Shown piece by piece: positions 1-14,584 of a stretch of 64,000 bases of DNA. The notes beneath the pieces were generated by a model. It was not told where the DNA came from. It ran no database searches and worked only from the letters and a program-made list of their open reading frames with translations. A program made the translations under genes and the position numbers. Numbering within the stretch: the first letter of the stretch is position 1; every line of letters starts with the position of its first letter. Source of the DNA: Oxytricha trifallax (Eukaryota; Ciliophora; Spirotrichea; Sporadotrichida; Oxytrichidae). The stretch is taken from contig ARYC01000045.1 of the NCBI GenBank assembly GCA_000711775.1, positions 310,001-374,000 of the forward strand, in the 5' to 3' direction.

Positions 1-1127
1 ATTTGGAAGCAAATTTTTTCAAAGTTTAAAAAGCTCGAGGAAAGAGCAAGTTGCTTGGCAATAACTTTGCCTCCAGTCCTGCCAGATATTTTTAATTAAT
101 TTATTTTTGTCTCTTTATTATAAGATAAGTTTTTATTTTGATATCGTGTAGAATAGATTCGCTGAATTAGTGTTTGAAGATTTCGAATTCGATGCATTAT
201 TTATGAGTTCTACTCATTCCATGATTAGAGAAGCAGCACTTTTGGAGCATCCCTTAAATCTAGGATCAAATTCTCCAAACCCAAGCCACTAATGTGAATA
301 TGTTATAGATTCAGGTTTTTCTTTCACTTATGGAATGCCATTTTTCAATGGAAAGCCAATGAAATATGCAGCAACTAGAATTGATGTGGGTGGTAAATTG
401 CTAACAAATCTACTTAATGAAACTATTTCTTACAAAGAGATAAATCTACAAGGAGAGACTCATTTAGTCAATGACATTAAGGAGTAATTGTGCTTTGTAT
501 CAACATAATTTCAGAAAGATATGGACATATGCTAGCAACCAGTTAATCCAATAGTAAAGGAATATGTACTCCCTGATTACAAAACAAACAAGAGAGGTCA
601 AATAAGAGATCCAGTTCCTCAAGTTTCATAACAAAAATAAGATCAAGACTTTTTCGACTAAATTAATACTAGCAAGTAACATCAGTCTCAAGCTATTAGA
701 GTGAACAATGAAAGATTTTCAATTCCAGAAGTCATTTTCACTCCTTCAGATATCGGTATCAATGAAGCTGGACTTCCAGAAATGATTGCTTAATCTATCT
801 CAAAGTGCCCTTCAGTTATGGAGAGACAGCTTTATCAAAATGTAATTATAGCTGGAGGCAACACTTTACTTACAGGTCTCAAGGAACGTTTAGAAAATGA
901 TCTACAGCAATATAAACCGGATAACAGCGAGTCCAAGGTCTATGAACTATAATTTTAAATATTTACATAAAAACATATATTTAATTGAACTTACAAGTCC
1001 AGTAACTTCAGCGTGGAAAGGATTAAGACATTTCTGCTAGAATAGGAATAATTTTGAAGAATTTGTAGTCACTAGAAGAGAGTATTAAGAAGAAGGATAT
1101 AGAATACTTAAGAAATTTTATTTGTGA
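1..1127 (+). CDS. Actin-related protein 6 (ARP6)-like, 5'-partial
   Basis: Seen: three coding segments, read with TAA/TAG as Gln, join in frame after removal of two IESs. The reading contains LVFEDFEFDALF, then VIDSGFSFTY (actin phosphate-binding type loop), GGNTLLTGLKERL near the C-terminus, and ends AWKG...EYQEEGYRILKKFYL before TGA at 1125-1127. This order and the C-terminal tail match ARP6, the nuclear actin-related protein of the SWR1/SRCAP chromatin-remodelling complex that deposits H2A.Z. The start lies upstream of the window; the first visible residues (IWKQIFSKFKKLEE) already belong to the protein. IESs interrupt it at 85-139 and 944-986. Conventional actin and other ARPs are alternatives, but the VFEDFEFD and C-terminal blocks favour ARP6. 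The next gene is convergent, 125 bp away. Confidence 0.8.
85..139 (+). other. IES in ARP6-like gene, pointer GATAT
   Basis: GATAT occurs at 85-89 and again at 140-144. Removing one copy plus the AT-rich DNA between joins LPPVLPDI to VQNRFAELVFEDF in frame. Unspliced, the frame reads into a TGA at the end of the insert. Confidence 0.85.
944..986 (+). other. IES in ARP6-like gene, pointer GAACT
   Basis: GAACT at 944-948 and 987-991 flanks 38 bp of AT-rich DNA that ends in an in-frame TGA context. Collapse gives SKVYELTSPVTSAWKGLRH, the expected C-terminal actin-fold segment. Confidence 0.85.
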
Positions 1128-1251
1128 TAATTATTTCATTAATCTGTTTATTCAAAATACTATTCCTAAAGTCTTAGATTTTTATGAAGTTGTTAATAAA
1201 TTATTTACAAATACATTTAGAAACTAATTGCTAGAGATATTGCAATAAATC

Positions 1252-3177
1252 TCAGTTTTACATTAATATTTATTTGTCTTTAATCATTTCTTTATATCTC
1301 TTCATTCTTAGCATTTATTTGAATTTAGTGACTTGTTCTCCAACCTCCCCAAATTTGTAGCCTTTATTCATTTTCATAATAGCTCCATGTGGATCCCAAA
1401 TTTCATAAAATTATGTTACTTCATTTATGCTTAATCTCAAGCCCTTGATTATTCTCATAATGACTTACTTCACAAATAGATTTAAGCAAGCTTTTTCTTC
1501 TAATGTAGCTATAGTGTTTTGAGGTTTAGGGGGACTGAAAACTTGTTTGAAAGAATGAGCTATAAACATTATTGGGAACCAGCTGAAAATACCAATGTAA
1601 AAGCTAGTCATAGTTTTATAGTAGAAAGATTGATGAGCCTTGCTTTCGAAAGTAACTTCTGGTAAGTGTAGATGATTATAAGTCTGTATTGATACCTCTA
1701 TAAATTGTGAAAATTTCAGAGATTGTTCAGTTTACTTAGCTTGCTTAATTTGATATCCAAAGATTTTACCATACACAAACTCAAAAATCACATTTTTACG
1801 ATGAAGGAATTTGTATATAAAGTACGCAGATGCTTATAGTAGTGGATTAGGATTAATTTTCTGAAATTTGGATATAAATTTTAGCGAGCTCAAAGCTTTT
1901 ATTAAATTCCTCTCAGTAACCTTGGCCCAAAATATAAATGGAATAAAAAGCAGTTTGAAATGCTTATACAGCAACTTGGAATCATTCATAAATCTCTCGT
2001 TTGATTTTAATTTCTAGCTTTCATCAGTTTTTGCTGGTAAATCTATAGGTAAAATGTCCAATATTTAATCAAAAATTTCATTAATAAGAGAAGAATATTC
2101 TTCTACTGAGTAATCTTATAATAGTTGAAATATCTAGGTTAGTTGATTTTAGTTATTAATTTCCAGTTATTTCAAATACGTTTTATCCTTTTTAACTTCT
2201 TGAATAATACCAATCATTTAGTCTTTTAGACTATCACTGTGGATTTGCTTAGCTTGTATTTGAATTTCATTTGAGTATTTGGTAAGTGAATCTTCAACCT
2301 TCCTCCTCTTAATGACAGGCTCAATATTATCCAATTTAGGATCATAAAGCTTAACAATATTCCCCTTCATCTTAATTTTATCATACTTTGTGACTTGAGT
2401 GTTTTAACTGATAAATTACTTTAAACTTAAACATAGTAATAAGTCTATACAGTATGTAATTTTCCTGCAAATCGGACACAACCAAGTCATGTATTGACTC
2501 ATATTTATATTCAGGAAACTCTCGTAATCAAAACACTGCAAATGTTAGCAATTTTTACCCTTAACAGGTATCTCTATTTTCTTGAGAGAATTAGAATCCT
2601 GCAAATTAAAGATTTCTTCTTAATAATCATCTGCTAAAGTTACCTGATTGAGCTTATTTGGACTTAATTTTTGTGATAAATCAGTATCTTGAACTTAACA
2701 TATTACTAAATGATAAATTTTACTGTGGTTAGCCAGAGCAGTATGCACTGAAATTTATATATCTAGGTCTATTTAAGATTGGTGGAACATGTCACTCTTC
2801 GATATCTTGAAGTCTACAGGAAGTCCTTCTTGTTTGATTGGTATCCACTCATTATTGATTTTAAGTTTTATATTTGAGTCTTTCAGCCATTTTACTTCGT
2901 ATCTCTCTCGCTTCTTATTATATTAAACCATATAAAGCTTGAGCTTAATATCGTTTCTACTTGTCTGTTATTGCTTACTTTCTTGAATATCATACTGCAT
3001 TTATTTTGTGTAGCTTTTTACTAAATTGGCTTGTACCTCCATTTGATAGATCAAGTCTTTAATCTCATCAAATGGGTCTATCCTTCTTATAAACTCTAAA
3101 TCAATTTGAGTTTCTTCGATCATTACAGCATCTTACTATTACTAGCTTATTTTTAGACTATTTCCTAATTGACTCAT
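1252..3177 (-). CDS. SP-RING (MIZ) zinc-finger protein, probable SUMO E3 ligase
   Basis: Seen: one open frame of about 641 codons from ATG (complement of 3175-3177) to TGA (complement of 1252-1254), with many TAA/TAG Gln codons. Around residues 215-250 it has IEIPVKGKNCQHLQCFDYESF, then WLCPICRK. This is the C-x-H-x-x-C-F-D...W-x-C-P-x-C signature of PIAS/Siz-type SP-RING domains. These are E3 ligases that pass SUMO from Ubc9 to nuclear proteins. The rest is charged and helical with no SAP or PINIT motif that I can read. Unlike every neighbour, this 1.9-kb gene needs no IES or intron removed. It is convergent with ARP6 and divergent from the PP4R1-like gene, with about 450 bp between starts. 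The SP-RING call is firm; substrate and partners are unknown. Confidence 0.85.
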
Positions 3178-3623
3178 AGTTTTTTTTGAACAAACCGTAC
3201 TATCTGCAGTTAGAGTTTTAATTGATTTAATTTAAATTTGTAGATAAGTATTGTGCGTGTGTGCAATTATAATTAAAATAGTTAAGAAATGAAAATTCTA
3301 ATAATTAACCCTTTCAATTGTGCAATTTACAAATAAAAGTGCAATAATTATATATAGGATATTTTAAATATTATAAACATAAGCTCAGGACATTGAGTTA
3401 ATGTGAGAGAATTTCAATTATTCATTTTATATAGATTTAATCATACTAATGACTTCTATAAAATAATCTTAAACTCATACTATGTTTACTAAGATTTGAT
3501 TCTTTTTCTTGAAATTGATTTTATTTAGTAAATTATTTTACTAACTTGATAAATGTATCTGAATATAGCATAAAAATCAGATGAATGCTATAATAATTTA
3601 CAAATAAATCATAATAAATTAAG
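3178..3623. other. Divergent intergenic region
   Basis: AT-rich, about 446 bp between two divergent starts. I see no open frame, RNA gene or clear repeat. It probably holds both promoters and, in the macronucleus, chromosome ends, but no motif can be assigned. Confidence 0.5.
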
Positions 3624-6619
3624 ATGGATTATCTGCTTGGGAAAAAATTTAAGAAAAATAAAAACACTACTAGCTCATCGTCAAGTGATAAATCTTCAAA
3701 CAAGGAGGATGAAAAGATGAAAAAGCAGATCGAGAAGGAAATTAAGAAGCAGGAAAAGTTGACTTAGAATAAGAAGTCTGAAAATCTCAAGCAGCTTGGA
3801 GGCTCACATAATAATGTTAGTCCAGCTTAATTAAGTAATGTAATAATCATTTTTTTAGATAAATAAAGCTAAAATAAATGTGGAATATAGTAGTATATTT
3901 AAGTAATGGGGTAAACAATAGTAATGGTGTTGAGACATCAGATAATATTCCCGATAGCGAGGGCGGCAAGTATCATGTGTCCGAAATCATTAAAGTCATT
4001 TTGCCACATAACAAGAAATACGATCTTTAAATGGACTACCTTGATAAAGTATTCTATAAAAATGTGACATATATTTTTAAGCTTTGGTTAAAAACTATCA
4101 AAGAGAAATATTAGAGTTTAACAACTCAAAGAATTCATCATCAATGTGGGCAGTCGATGGTATGTTGATTGATGAGGAATTATTGTATGCCGAAGACGAA
4201 GAAGCAGACCGTATTTATCAAGAACTTAAGGCTAGGTCATTCAGAAGACGCAAGATGGAGGAGAGTGAGAACAGACTTAGCAATGCCATGATGCACGATT
4301 AAGATATTGAGGAGGAAGAAGACGAAAGAAAAGAGTTTATTATAATTTACAGTACATTTCATTCAATAACTTTTAGTTGGGACGAAGATTTGTTTTGATA
4401 ATTGAAAAGAGTCAAGATTAAGTCAAAGCAATTAATCATTTGAGAAGATCAAAGCATTTATCAAGAAATCAAATCAATAGGAGAAACTTGAATTCACTTA
4501 AGGATTGTTGAATTTCGCTAACAAAATTGATAAGAGATTCTTGACTGAGGGTCTCTTGCCCAACTTACAAATCTTAGCAACTGAAAACTAAGATATTAAG
4601 AAAGCCCTCCTTGACTAATTCATTCCCTTGATTTCTTATATTAGAGAGCAATGTGGATAAGAAGGTTATGATAAAACTGTTAAGACAATCTTTCCTCTTT
4701 TAGATAATCTGCTCTATGATGCTAAGGAGTAAACCAGAGACAAGGCAATTTAAGTGCTATTAGACATAAGAAATGTCTTGTAACAAAAGGAAAATGATTA
4801 CGTCATGAACTTAACTCTGAAGCTAGCTCATGATGACAATGAGACAAACAGAACTTCAGCTATTAAAATCCTAAATGAGCTCGCTCCAGATATGGGATAA
4901 ACCCTGTGTGAATCTTACATCGTGCCAGAGATCAAAAGTTTAGGAATAGATGAAAGTGTGATTGTAAGACAGACCGTTGCCAAGAATCTTTTGAATACAT
5001 CCAAAATTATTTCACTAGATTGGTTCACTGCCCACATCTTTCCACTCTATGACAGACTTGCTTAAGATAAGGATGAGAAAGTTAGAAAGACATGCGCCGA
5101 AGTTGTTGCAGATATTGCATAAGTTAGTCCATTAGACAAGAAAGGGTAGGCTCTGTCAGATTTGTATTATAGATTCCTTAAGGATCCAACCTCAAAAATT
5201 AATTTCAAATATATTAGTAATTTAATAAATTGTTAGAGGAACCGCTTTCCAAAATATTGGACCTTTTATTGCTGCACTAAAGGAAATGAAAACTATAGAT
5301 CCTAGGATTATTGACTTTTATGTATCAACTACAGAAAACTCTTCAAATAAGGATGTGTGTTATTACTCTTCCTTCAACTTCCCAGCTTTTATATACACTC
5401 TTGGAAGAGAGAACTGGGAGACTTTCAGAAAGATTTACATTAAATTGAGCAAGTTTAACGATGGTAGAATTAAGAAGACTCTTGCTCACAGTATCCATGA
5501 GCTTGCAAGAATTCTAGGTCCAGAAATTACAGAAGAAGACCTAGTTCCAGTGATGGAAAAATTTTTGAGCTATAATGTTAATGAGATAAAGATTGGAGCT
5601 CTTAAGAACTTGCATATCTTCTTAGCTGAAGTTCATCCAGAAAACAGAGGGGTCTTTATCAAGTATATTATGTAAACCTATGATGACTTCCAAAAAGACT
5701 GGAGAGGGAAAATGGTTCTTGCTTCAAACTTAGGGAAATTCGCATAACTTTATGACCAAGACACAGTATACAACTAGTTCCTATAAATGTTCTTCAAATT
5801 TTGCTACGATGAAGTTGCTAAAGTCAGCGAGACTGCTTCAACAAGTTTAGTCTATATCCTTGAGAAATTTTCAAATGACTTGCACAAGCAAGACTCTATT
5901 GTTAAAGTAGTAAAGAAAAATTTCTTATATGCCAAGACTTTCAAGAGAAGACAGCTATTCGTTTTAATGTGCGGCGAGGCAATGAGCAGGAAAGATCTCT
6001 TTGAGAGACACTTCAAAGTTGATATGCTAGGTCTTGTTAACGACAAAGTCTCGAATGTAAGAATGACTCTTGCCAAAGTCCTTAGACATCATTTCATCAA
6101 TCAAATTAGTGGTAAGCTTAACTAGTTTATATTGAATTTTGAAAATAGGTGCCTTTGTATTTGACATTGATGTGAATGATGCAGTGAAGATTTTGAAGAG
6201 AGATAGATCTTTGGACATTAGACAACATGTCCAAGACATTCAAACTTTCCCAATGAACGAAGATGGCGATGTGAACTTGAGTGAGTATCTTAGTAGACTA
6301 AGCACTCTTAACAATACCAATGCTGATTCAGTATCAGACTAAGAGGAACAAGAAGTTGAGAAACAAGTCAATCTTGATCAAATAATTCAAGACAGCAATA
6401 GCAATACCAATTTTAGTATAGTTTTTATTACATTATACAAGCAGATTGAGTGGAACTGATTCACCAAATAAATCTCAAAATAATGATGATGACAGTAATG
6501 GAAGTGCTCAGATTCATGCAGACTTGGAGCTCAGCTCAATAAATACATCTCTAAATACAGATAGCGACGATGCAGATAAACATTTGATTTAATAGAATGA
6601 TATCAATGACTAGGAATGA
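3624..6619 (+). CDS. HEAT-repeat phosphatase regulator, PP4 regulatory subunit 1-like
   Basis: Seen: starts MDYLLGKKFKKNKN with a Ser/Lys-rich head, then an acidic linker, then about 600 residues of alternating amphipathic helices, for example VRKTCAEVVADIAQ and VRGTAFQNIGPFIAAL. The tail is acidic and Asn/Ser-rich, ending NDINDQE before TGA at 6617-6619. The VR-x-x-x-A helix pairs are HEAT repeats as in PP2A-A and PPP4R1, which scaffold PP2A-family phosphatases. The gene is built from six coding blocks after removing IESs at 3831-3898, 4057-4088, 4328-4403, 5196-5226 and 6415-6448 and a GTAAGC...AATAG intron at 6112-6148. Each junction keeps the frame. PP2A scaffold A or another HEAT protein is possible; the long charged N-terminus favours PPP4R1-like. 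Confidence 0.7.
3831..3898 (+). other. IES, pointer TTAAGTAATG
   Basis: The 10-bp repeat TTAAGTAATG lies at 3831-3840 and 3899-3908. Collapse joins SPAQLSN to GVNNSNGVETS in frame. It is the longest pointer I resolved in the window. Confidence 0.85.
4057..4088 (+). other. IES, pointer TAAAAA
   Basis: TAAAAA lies at 4057-4062 and 4089-4094. Collapse joins DKVFYKN to YQREILEFNN in frame. The unit is 32 bp, among the shortest here. Confidence 0.8.
4328..4403 (+). other. IES, pointer GAAAAGAG
   Basis: GAAAAGAG lies at 4328-4335 and 4404-4411. The insert carries a TGA in the reading frame. Collapse joins EEDERKE to SRLSQSNQSFEKIKAF. Confidence 0.85.
5196..5226 (+). other. IES, pointer AAATT
   Basis: AAATT lies at 5196-5200 and 5227-5231. 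Collapse joins LKDPTSKI to VRGTAFQNIGP inside a HEAT repeat. Confidence 0.8.
6112..6148 (+). other. Spliceosomal intron, 37 nt
   Basis: GTAAGC at the 5' end and AATAG at the 3' end. Splicing joins NQISG to AFVFDIDVND in frame. A GGT pointer would also fit, so an IES is the alternative. Confidence 0.65.
6415..6448 (+). other. IES, pointer AGT
   Basis: AGT lies at 6415-6417 and 6449-6451. Collapse joins SNTNFS to GTDSPNKSQNNDDD. A GT-AG intron reading creates TGA, so the IES is preferred. Confidence 0.65.
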
Positions 6620-6831
6620 GAGATGCAAATATTTGAATATTTAAATATTCTCTATTATTTTTACTCTTAAAATGATAGTAAAATATGAATTATTAAGATC
6701 TTTACAATACTAACCAATTACTTGTTTATGATCATATTAAATTTAAAGAACTAATGAATTACTTATTCTCATATTATATTATCCCATTAATAAATATCTA
6801 GCTACTACATGTTAAGCAAGTTCACATTTAC

Positions 6832-9446
6832 TCAATCTTTATCAGTATACTTATCAGTAATTAAGTGCTTTATATTATTTCTGCTTTCTTTTATCTTCCC
6901 TAAGCTACTAAGAATTTTCTAGGTTTGACTTTTCTCGAAGCCTTACTGGTTTCTTGGTCTTAGGGCAAGTGTAGTAGTTTATCTCGTTAAAATTTATGTT
7001 CTTAACTTTTCAATCTGGTCTTACCTTGCTTATATCATATATGGTTCCGAGATTATTTTATCTTTCGACTATGTTTAGCGAGGAGTCTGAATATTGTTTT
7101 ACTGAATTGGTTCAAGTCCATAAGCTAATTAAGTAGAAGGTGTATTTTTTGCTGATTGAATAGTTTGGAAATTTAGTTTTGGATTAACTCCAAGGTAATT
7201 TTAGATCTATTCTGAATTTAATGGATTTAGAACTATGCTCAATTTATTTGCATTCCAAAGGTTATTTTTGTCGTAGCTCAGTAGATCCCTGACTTAATCT
7301 TTTCTTTTAGACATTTTGATTGATCCTGTGCCTTAAAGACCTCTCAATTTCTTCCTTATACTTACTTCATTTGAATCACCATATATGGTAGACAAAGAAG
7401 TTTCATGCATCCTTCTGTCACTAGGAAACATTCTTGCAGTTTATGGTTGAGTAGAAGCTGATTGGCCTCCTGCCGAAGTAACACCACTTCTTACCTAATC
7501 ATCCTACTCTTCCTCAGAAAATCTAACATTTTCAGTTAGCCGTTTCTTGCTGTTGCCACTTTGAAGCGAAGGAGGTATGATTCGATGTGATCTTCCACTT
7601 CCAAAATATTCCTCTCTACTCATTTAATTTCTGAGAGTCATTGTAAATTCTCCACCGCCAACTGTTGTAAATCTGTCTCTTAACTTCACACCATGTTAAA
7701 GATCTAATAATTACGAAGGTGGCTAAGGTTTAATATACTTCCTTTCTGTGTCTGTATTGCTAAGCATTACAATTTAATTAGGATTATTCGAATAGTTGTT
7801 ACTCTCATATCGTTGCTTAATTAGAGTTGATACTGAATCTTTGTATTAATCGAATATAGTACCTTTTTTTCGTGCTGGGATGATGTTTAATGATGTTTAG
7901 AATAAAAATCAAAACATTAAACTTTTTAAATTTGCACTCTTCTGAGCTTTTTCATTTTTTCAAGAAAAGCTTCGTCACTTTAATTCCTTATCAATTTAGT
8001 CCCAATTTAAACTGGCTTCAACTTTTCCATATTTAGTAGATTATACTCAATCTTTTTTCCTTTGAAATCCGTTGTAAAAGTAAAGATTTGCTCTTCTTTT
8101 TTATTATTAGGGCTGTGTTAATTCGAAAAACTTGATAAATCGTTATTATACTAATTCTTCCTCATTTTATTTTGTCTTGACTATGATTGAATTCTCAGCT
8201 TTTATAAATTTAAGAGTTGACTATACATTATAATGATTCATAGTAATAATTATTAATTTATGACCTCTTTTATTCCTGAATTCTTAATTGTCTAAGTTCC
8301 TCTTTAAGTTTAGAAGTTCTCATTTTTTCTACAAATTAATCTACTTCTAATTCTTCGTTCGGCTTCTCTTCATCTTAAAATGGTTTCAAAGGAATACTAA
8401 TTTAATTTAAAATAATAAATTAGTAAAATTTTGATTTTTATATTTTAATCTAAACATACTCTTTGGTGGTTACAATAAAATGATCAAATTATATATTTTA
8501 TCATTAAAATATTATAGCTCATTCTTTAAGTTTGAAGCATTTAAAGTCTGGTGTTAGTCCTGGATGCCAAAGATCTTGGAGTGCTATTTTAAATGTATTA
8601 TAAATCACTTACTTAGAATCAAACATAAAATTAGATTACCAAAAATATACTTTAATTAACGTCTATTGAGAGCATTCGGTGCAAAATCAGTGAAAGTACT
8701 AAACCCTCCATTAAACATTTTCTTGCTTGGAGATCGCCTGCTTCTTGAAGTGCCTGATTTACTATTAGCTTTATCAAATATTAATTGCTTTTAGGGATCA
8801 ACCTCAATATATCTGATGTTGTGAGGAACTAAAGTGCAGGCCCATTAATCTCTGGGGCAGGGCACTGGCTCTCTTAAATCTTCGTCATCGTTATTATCCA
8901 TGTTAAAAGAATCTGAACAGGGCAGACTCATTGGTTTGTCTGGCTAACGTAGAGAATTCTATAAATTAAGAGATTAGATTTTATTATAACTGTAAATTTA
9001 CTTAAACATATTTGGAGTTAGAAAATGTTTCTTTAACTTACTTTATATCCTAATGTCATCGTTTCAATTGTATGCTCTTAATTTAATAATTAAAATAAAT
9101 TCTATCATTTTGAAAATCTAATTTAAAAATTGCTGTACACTAAACGGAACCTTCCTCAAGTCAAGTTCTTTATCATAGATTGCTGACCAAGCATTTTCAT
9201 ACAGTCCTTCATTTTTTAATTAAAATTATATAATGTTAATAAGAAATAACTTCATATGCTAAATGTGCTTGAATAATCGTTTCAGGTTGGTATTTAATAT
9301 AAAATAAAAATAATCTACTTTAAATATCACATTAAACTGAATTAATATTAGTATTTGAAATTAAGAGGATTTCTGATTTCATTAAGTTAACTAGCTGGTC
9401 TATCTGAATTCCTTGATTTAATTACATTGTCTCTATTCATAGCCAT
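6832..9446 (-). CDS. Unrecognised basic Q/N-rich protein with six IESs and two introns
   Basis: Not recognised. Seen: start MAMNRDNVIKSRN (complement of 9444-9446), an N-terminal block YENAWSAIYDKELDLRKVPF, a conserved-looking centre QDLWHPGLTPDFKCFKLKD, a strand-rich piece IFTFTTDFKGKKIEYNLL, then KPQPPSQLLDLQHGVKLRD, and a low-complexity basic C-terminus ending LITDKYTDKD at TGA (complement of 6832-6834). Removing IESs with pointers AAATAC, ATGAAG, TAAATTA, AAGTA, AAAGA, AGAATTCA and AAAAAG, plus introns at 8959-9041 (GTAAGT...TATAG) and 8397-8459 (GTATGT...TTAG), leaves one frame from end to end. The DFKGKK segment resembles YDFNGNAV in the gene at 62569. No catalytic motif, signal peptide or membrane segment is visible. 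A ciliary or cytoskeletal role is possible but unsupported. Confidence 0.75.
7863..7921 (-). other. IES, pointer AAAAAG (minus strand)
   Basis: CTTTTT on the plus strand at 7863-7868 and 7922-7927. Collapse gives RRVQIQKGTIFDQYKD in frame. The alternative GT...AG splice shifts the frame to an early TGA. Confidence 0.75.
8188..8276 (-). other. IES, pointer AGAATTCA (minus strand)
   Basis: TGAATTCT at 8188-8195 and 8277-8284 on the plus strand. The unit is 89 bp and contains an in-frame TGA. Collapse joins EELRQLRIQ to SQSRQNKMRK. Confidence 0.8.
8397..8459 (-). other. Intron, 63 nt, directly abutting an IES
   Basis: On the minus strand GTATGT starts at 8459 and TTAG ends at 8397, with ACTAAT upstream of the acceptor. 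Splicing yields KLKDIPLKPFQDEE. The adjoining IES (8460-8522, pointer AAAGA at plus-strand TCTTT 8460-8464 and 8523-8527) ends exactly at the splice donor. Confidence 0.65.
8610..8647 (-). other. IES, pointer AAGTA (minus strand)
   Basis: TACTT on the plus strand at 8610-8614 and 8648-8652. Collapse joins NALNRRQLK to QVIYNTFKIALQDLW in frame. Confidence 0.8.
8959..9041 (-). other. Intron, 83 nt
   Basis: On the minus strand the donor is GTAAGT and the acceptor TTTATAG. Splicing joins TMTLGYK to NSLRQPDKPMS. Confidence 0.75.
9079..9356 (-). other. Three successive IESs (pointers TAAATTA, ATGAAG, AAATAC)
   Basis: Plus-strand pointer pairs are TAATTTA at 9079-9085 and 9119-9125, CTTCAT at 9207-9212 and 9250-9255, and GTATTT at 9290-9295 and 9351-9356. 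Collapsing each gives RNPLNFKYQPETIIQAHLAY, then EGLYENAW, then QQFLNQEHTIETM, all in one frame. The MDSs between them are only about 35-80 bp. Confidence 0.8.
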
Positions 9447-10099
9447 TCTTACTTGCGAATTACAACAATTTTATTATAATTAAATTCTTTTATTTATTTC
9501 ATTTGCAAAACTAAATTTGGAGTATGTATAATCGCATTTAAAATTGATTACAATAAAATTAAGTACTTTATTTGAATAATTTGTAAAGTTCTCATATGTT
9601 TAAAGATTTATATTTTTTATTTCAAAAACATTTGATCATGTTAATAAAGATTTTGGAGTTGATTTTTTCTTTTAATATTCACAGCATTAATAATTAAAAT
9701 TAGTCCCTCTAATTTTTTTGAATAAATTTCTTAGATTAATTATATAATATATGAATATATTAACTCCCTTCGGCTATCGTATAATATAGTTATAAAGAAA
9801 TATTAAATGCGCGCTAGTCTTAAATCTTTTTGTACTGTTAATAGAAAAAGAAATAAAGAAAATAAAATCATTTTTTTTTACTATATTTTTTATGTTAAGA
9901 TTTTTAAGAGATAACTTGAATAATAATATTTTGAATTTGTTAGGTTTTGTAACAGATAAGTAAAGTGTAAAGATAAAACAAGAAACCATGCATATGAAAT
10001 ACCATATTTAAATATCTATTATTTACCAATTTCCGACACTTTTAAATTATATAAAAATCAAGTTGAGAAAATGCTTTAATTTTTAACAAAAAATAATAA
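9447..10099. other. AT-rich intergenic region
   Basis: About 650 bp, very AT-rich. The only open frames are short, Phe/Ile/Asn-rich and without Gln-stop usage typical of the genes here. Nothing else is seen. Confidence 0.5.
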
Positions 10100-13285
<3,186 letters not shown>

Positions 13286-14584
13286 ACTTGATTGTGTATT
13301 ATTTAAATAAAATCATTCAGTAAATAATGATTATAAAATATTTCACTATTGCTATTTCCATGTCTATCTAGGATATTTGTATAATCTTAATCACATATTT
13401 CTGTCTTTAATTAATTCTCATATTTTACTCACATATTCTAGTTTTTTCCTTATTTTCAATCTTCACTAAGCCAATCTAATTCAGGATTCAACAGTAGTTA
13501 CTCTTAGATTCTAATTTATTGCAATTATGATAAAACTTTATAGCTTAATTGATTATAATTTAATCATAAAATTGTGAATGGACATTCTTGAAAGATTTAA
13601 CTCTGAAATTTAATAAAATTTATGAAATTAAAAGTAAATATGTTGACAAATTCAGGTGTAGTGCATCCAGGAAATAGGAACTTACATATTAAAATATGAT
13701 TTGTAATTGAATAATGTTAATTTATCGAAATTTGATAATTAATACACAATATCAATACAAAAAAGTAAAAATATGTAAAAAAATATGTTTATAATAAATT
13801 AAAGAGAGTATCGTTTTGAGTAATATTTTCTATCATTATTTAATTAAAAATAGTATTATAAATAATTTTAAATTTATTTATACTCGGATTAAACACTCTC
13901 AATCGATCGCACCAACATATTTAATAATTATCAGGCTTTACTGATGGCAAGAAATTAATATAAATCCATTCTGATACAAAAATTTTCATATTTAAATTTA
14001 TTAATATATTCCGATGGATTTTTAATTCAAATATAGAGCTTGAAAATCAATGTTTATATTTAATATTAACCACATATTTTTACTTTTAACTTTGTATATT
14101 AATATTACTATATTTTTATTTCAAATTAACAAAGATATATTTATTTATTTAGCTTATCTTTATTAATAAATGCAGGAAACATAACAAAAAAATAGGTGAC
14201 AATATTGCATTTTTATGTAAGATTGATTTTGAATATTAAAAATAGAAAATATATGTTTAAAATATTATAAATTTCTAAAAATGATAAGAAATAAATACGA
14301 ATGCGAGTAAGAATAATTTGTTTTCTCTTTCTTGAAATACTTACTCTGCCTTGAAATGTGTTATTAAATTGTGATATAGAAATTGCAAACTCAAGTACCA
14401 AATCTCGTTTAAATATTTTATTCATGAATTATCTAATCATCAGAGAAAGGTAAATTGGGAATAATATTACAATAAATATTAAGCAGTTATTTTATTTATG
14501 CATATATTATTTCATTAAGGATTCTGTTTTTAGTTTTCATAAGATCAAAATGAATATATAACAATTTACAAATTAAAATAAGAA
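13286..14584. other. Kinase upstream region and AT-rich intergenic
   Basis: At 13330-13430 the minus strand carries a coding-like stretch (TEICDQDYTNILDRHGNSNS), possibly a 5' exon of the kinase. From about 13500 to 14584 the DNA is very AT-rich with chance frames only. I see no RNA gene or repeat. Confidence 0.4.

Noticed and set aside
9774-9989. 71-codon minus-strand ORF
   Set aside because: It lies in very AT-rich DNA, is Phe/Ile/Asn-rich, and has no conserved-looking block or frame continuity with neighbours.
14213-14425. 70-codon minus-strand ORF
   Set aside because: Same chance composition as other AT-rich intergenic frames; no pointers or introns link it to the kinase or to the gene at 14585.
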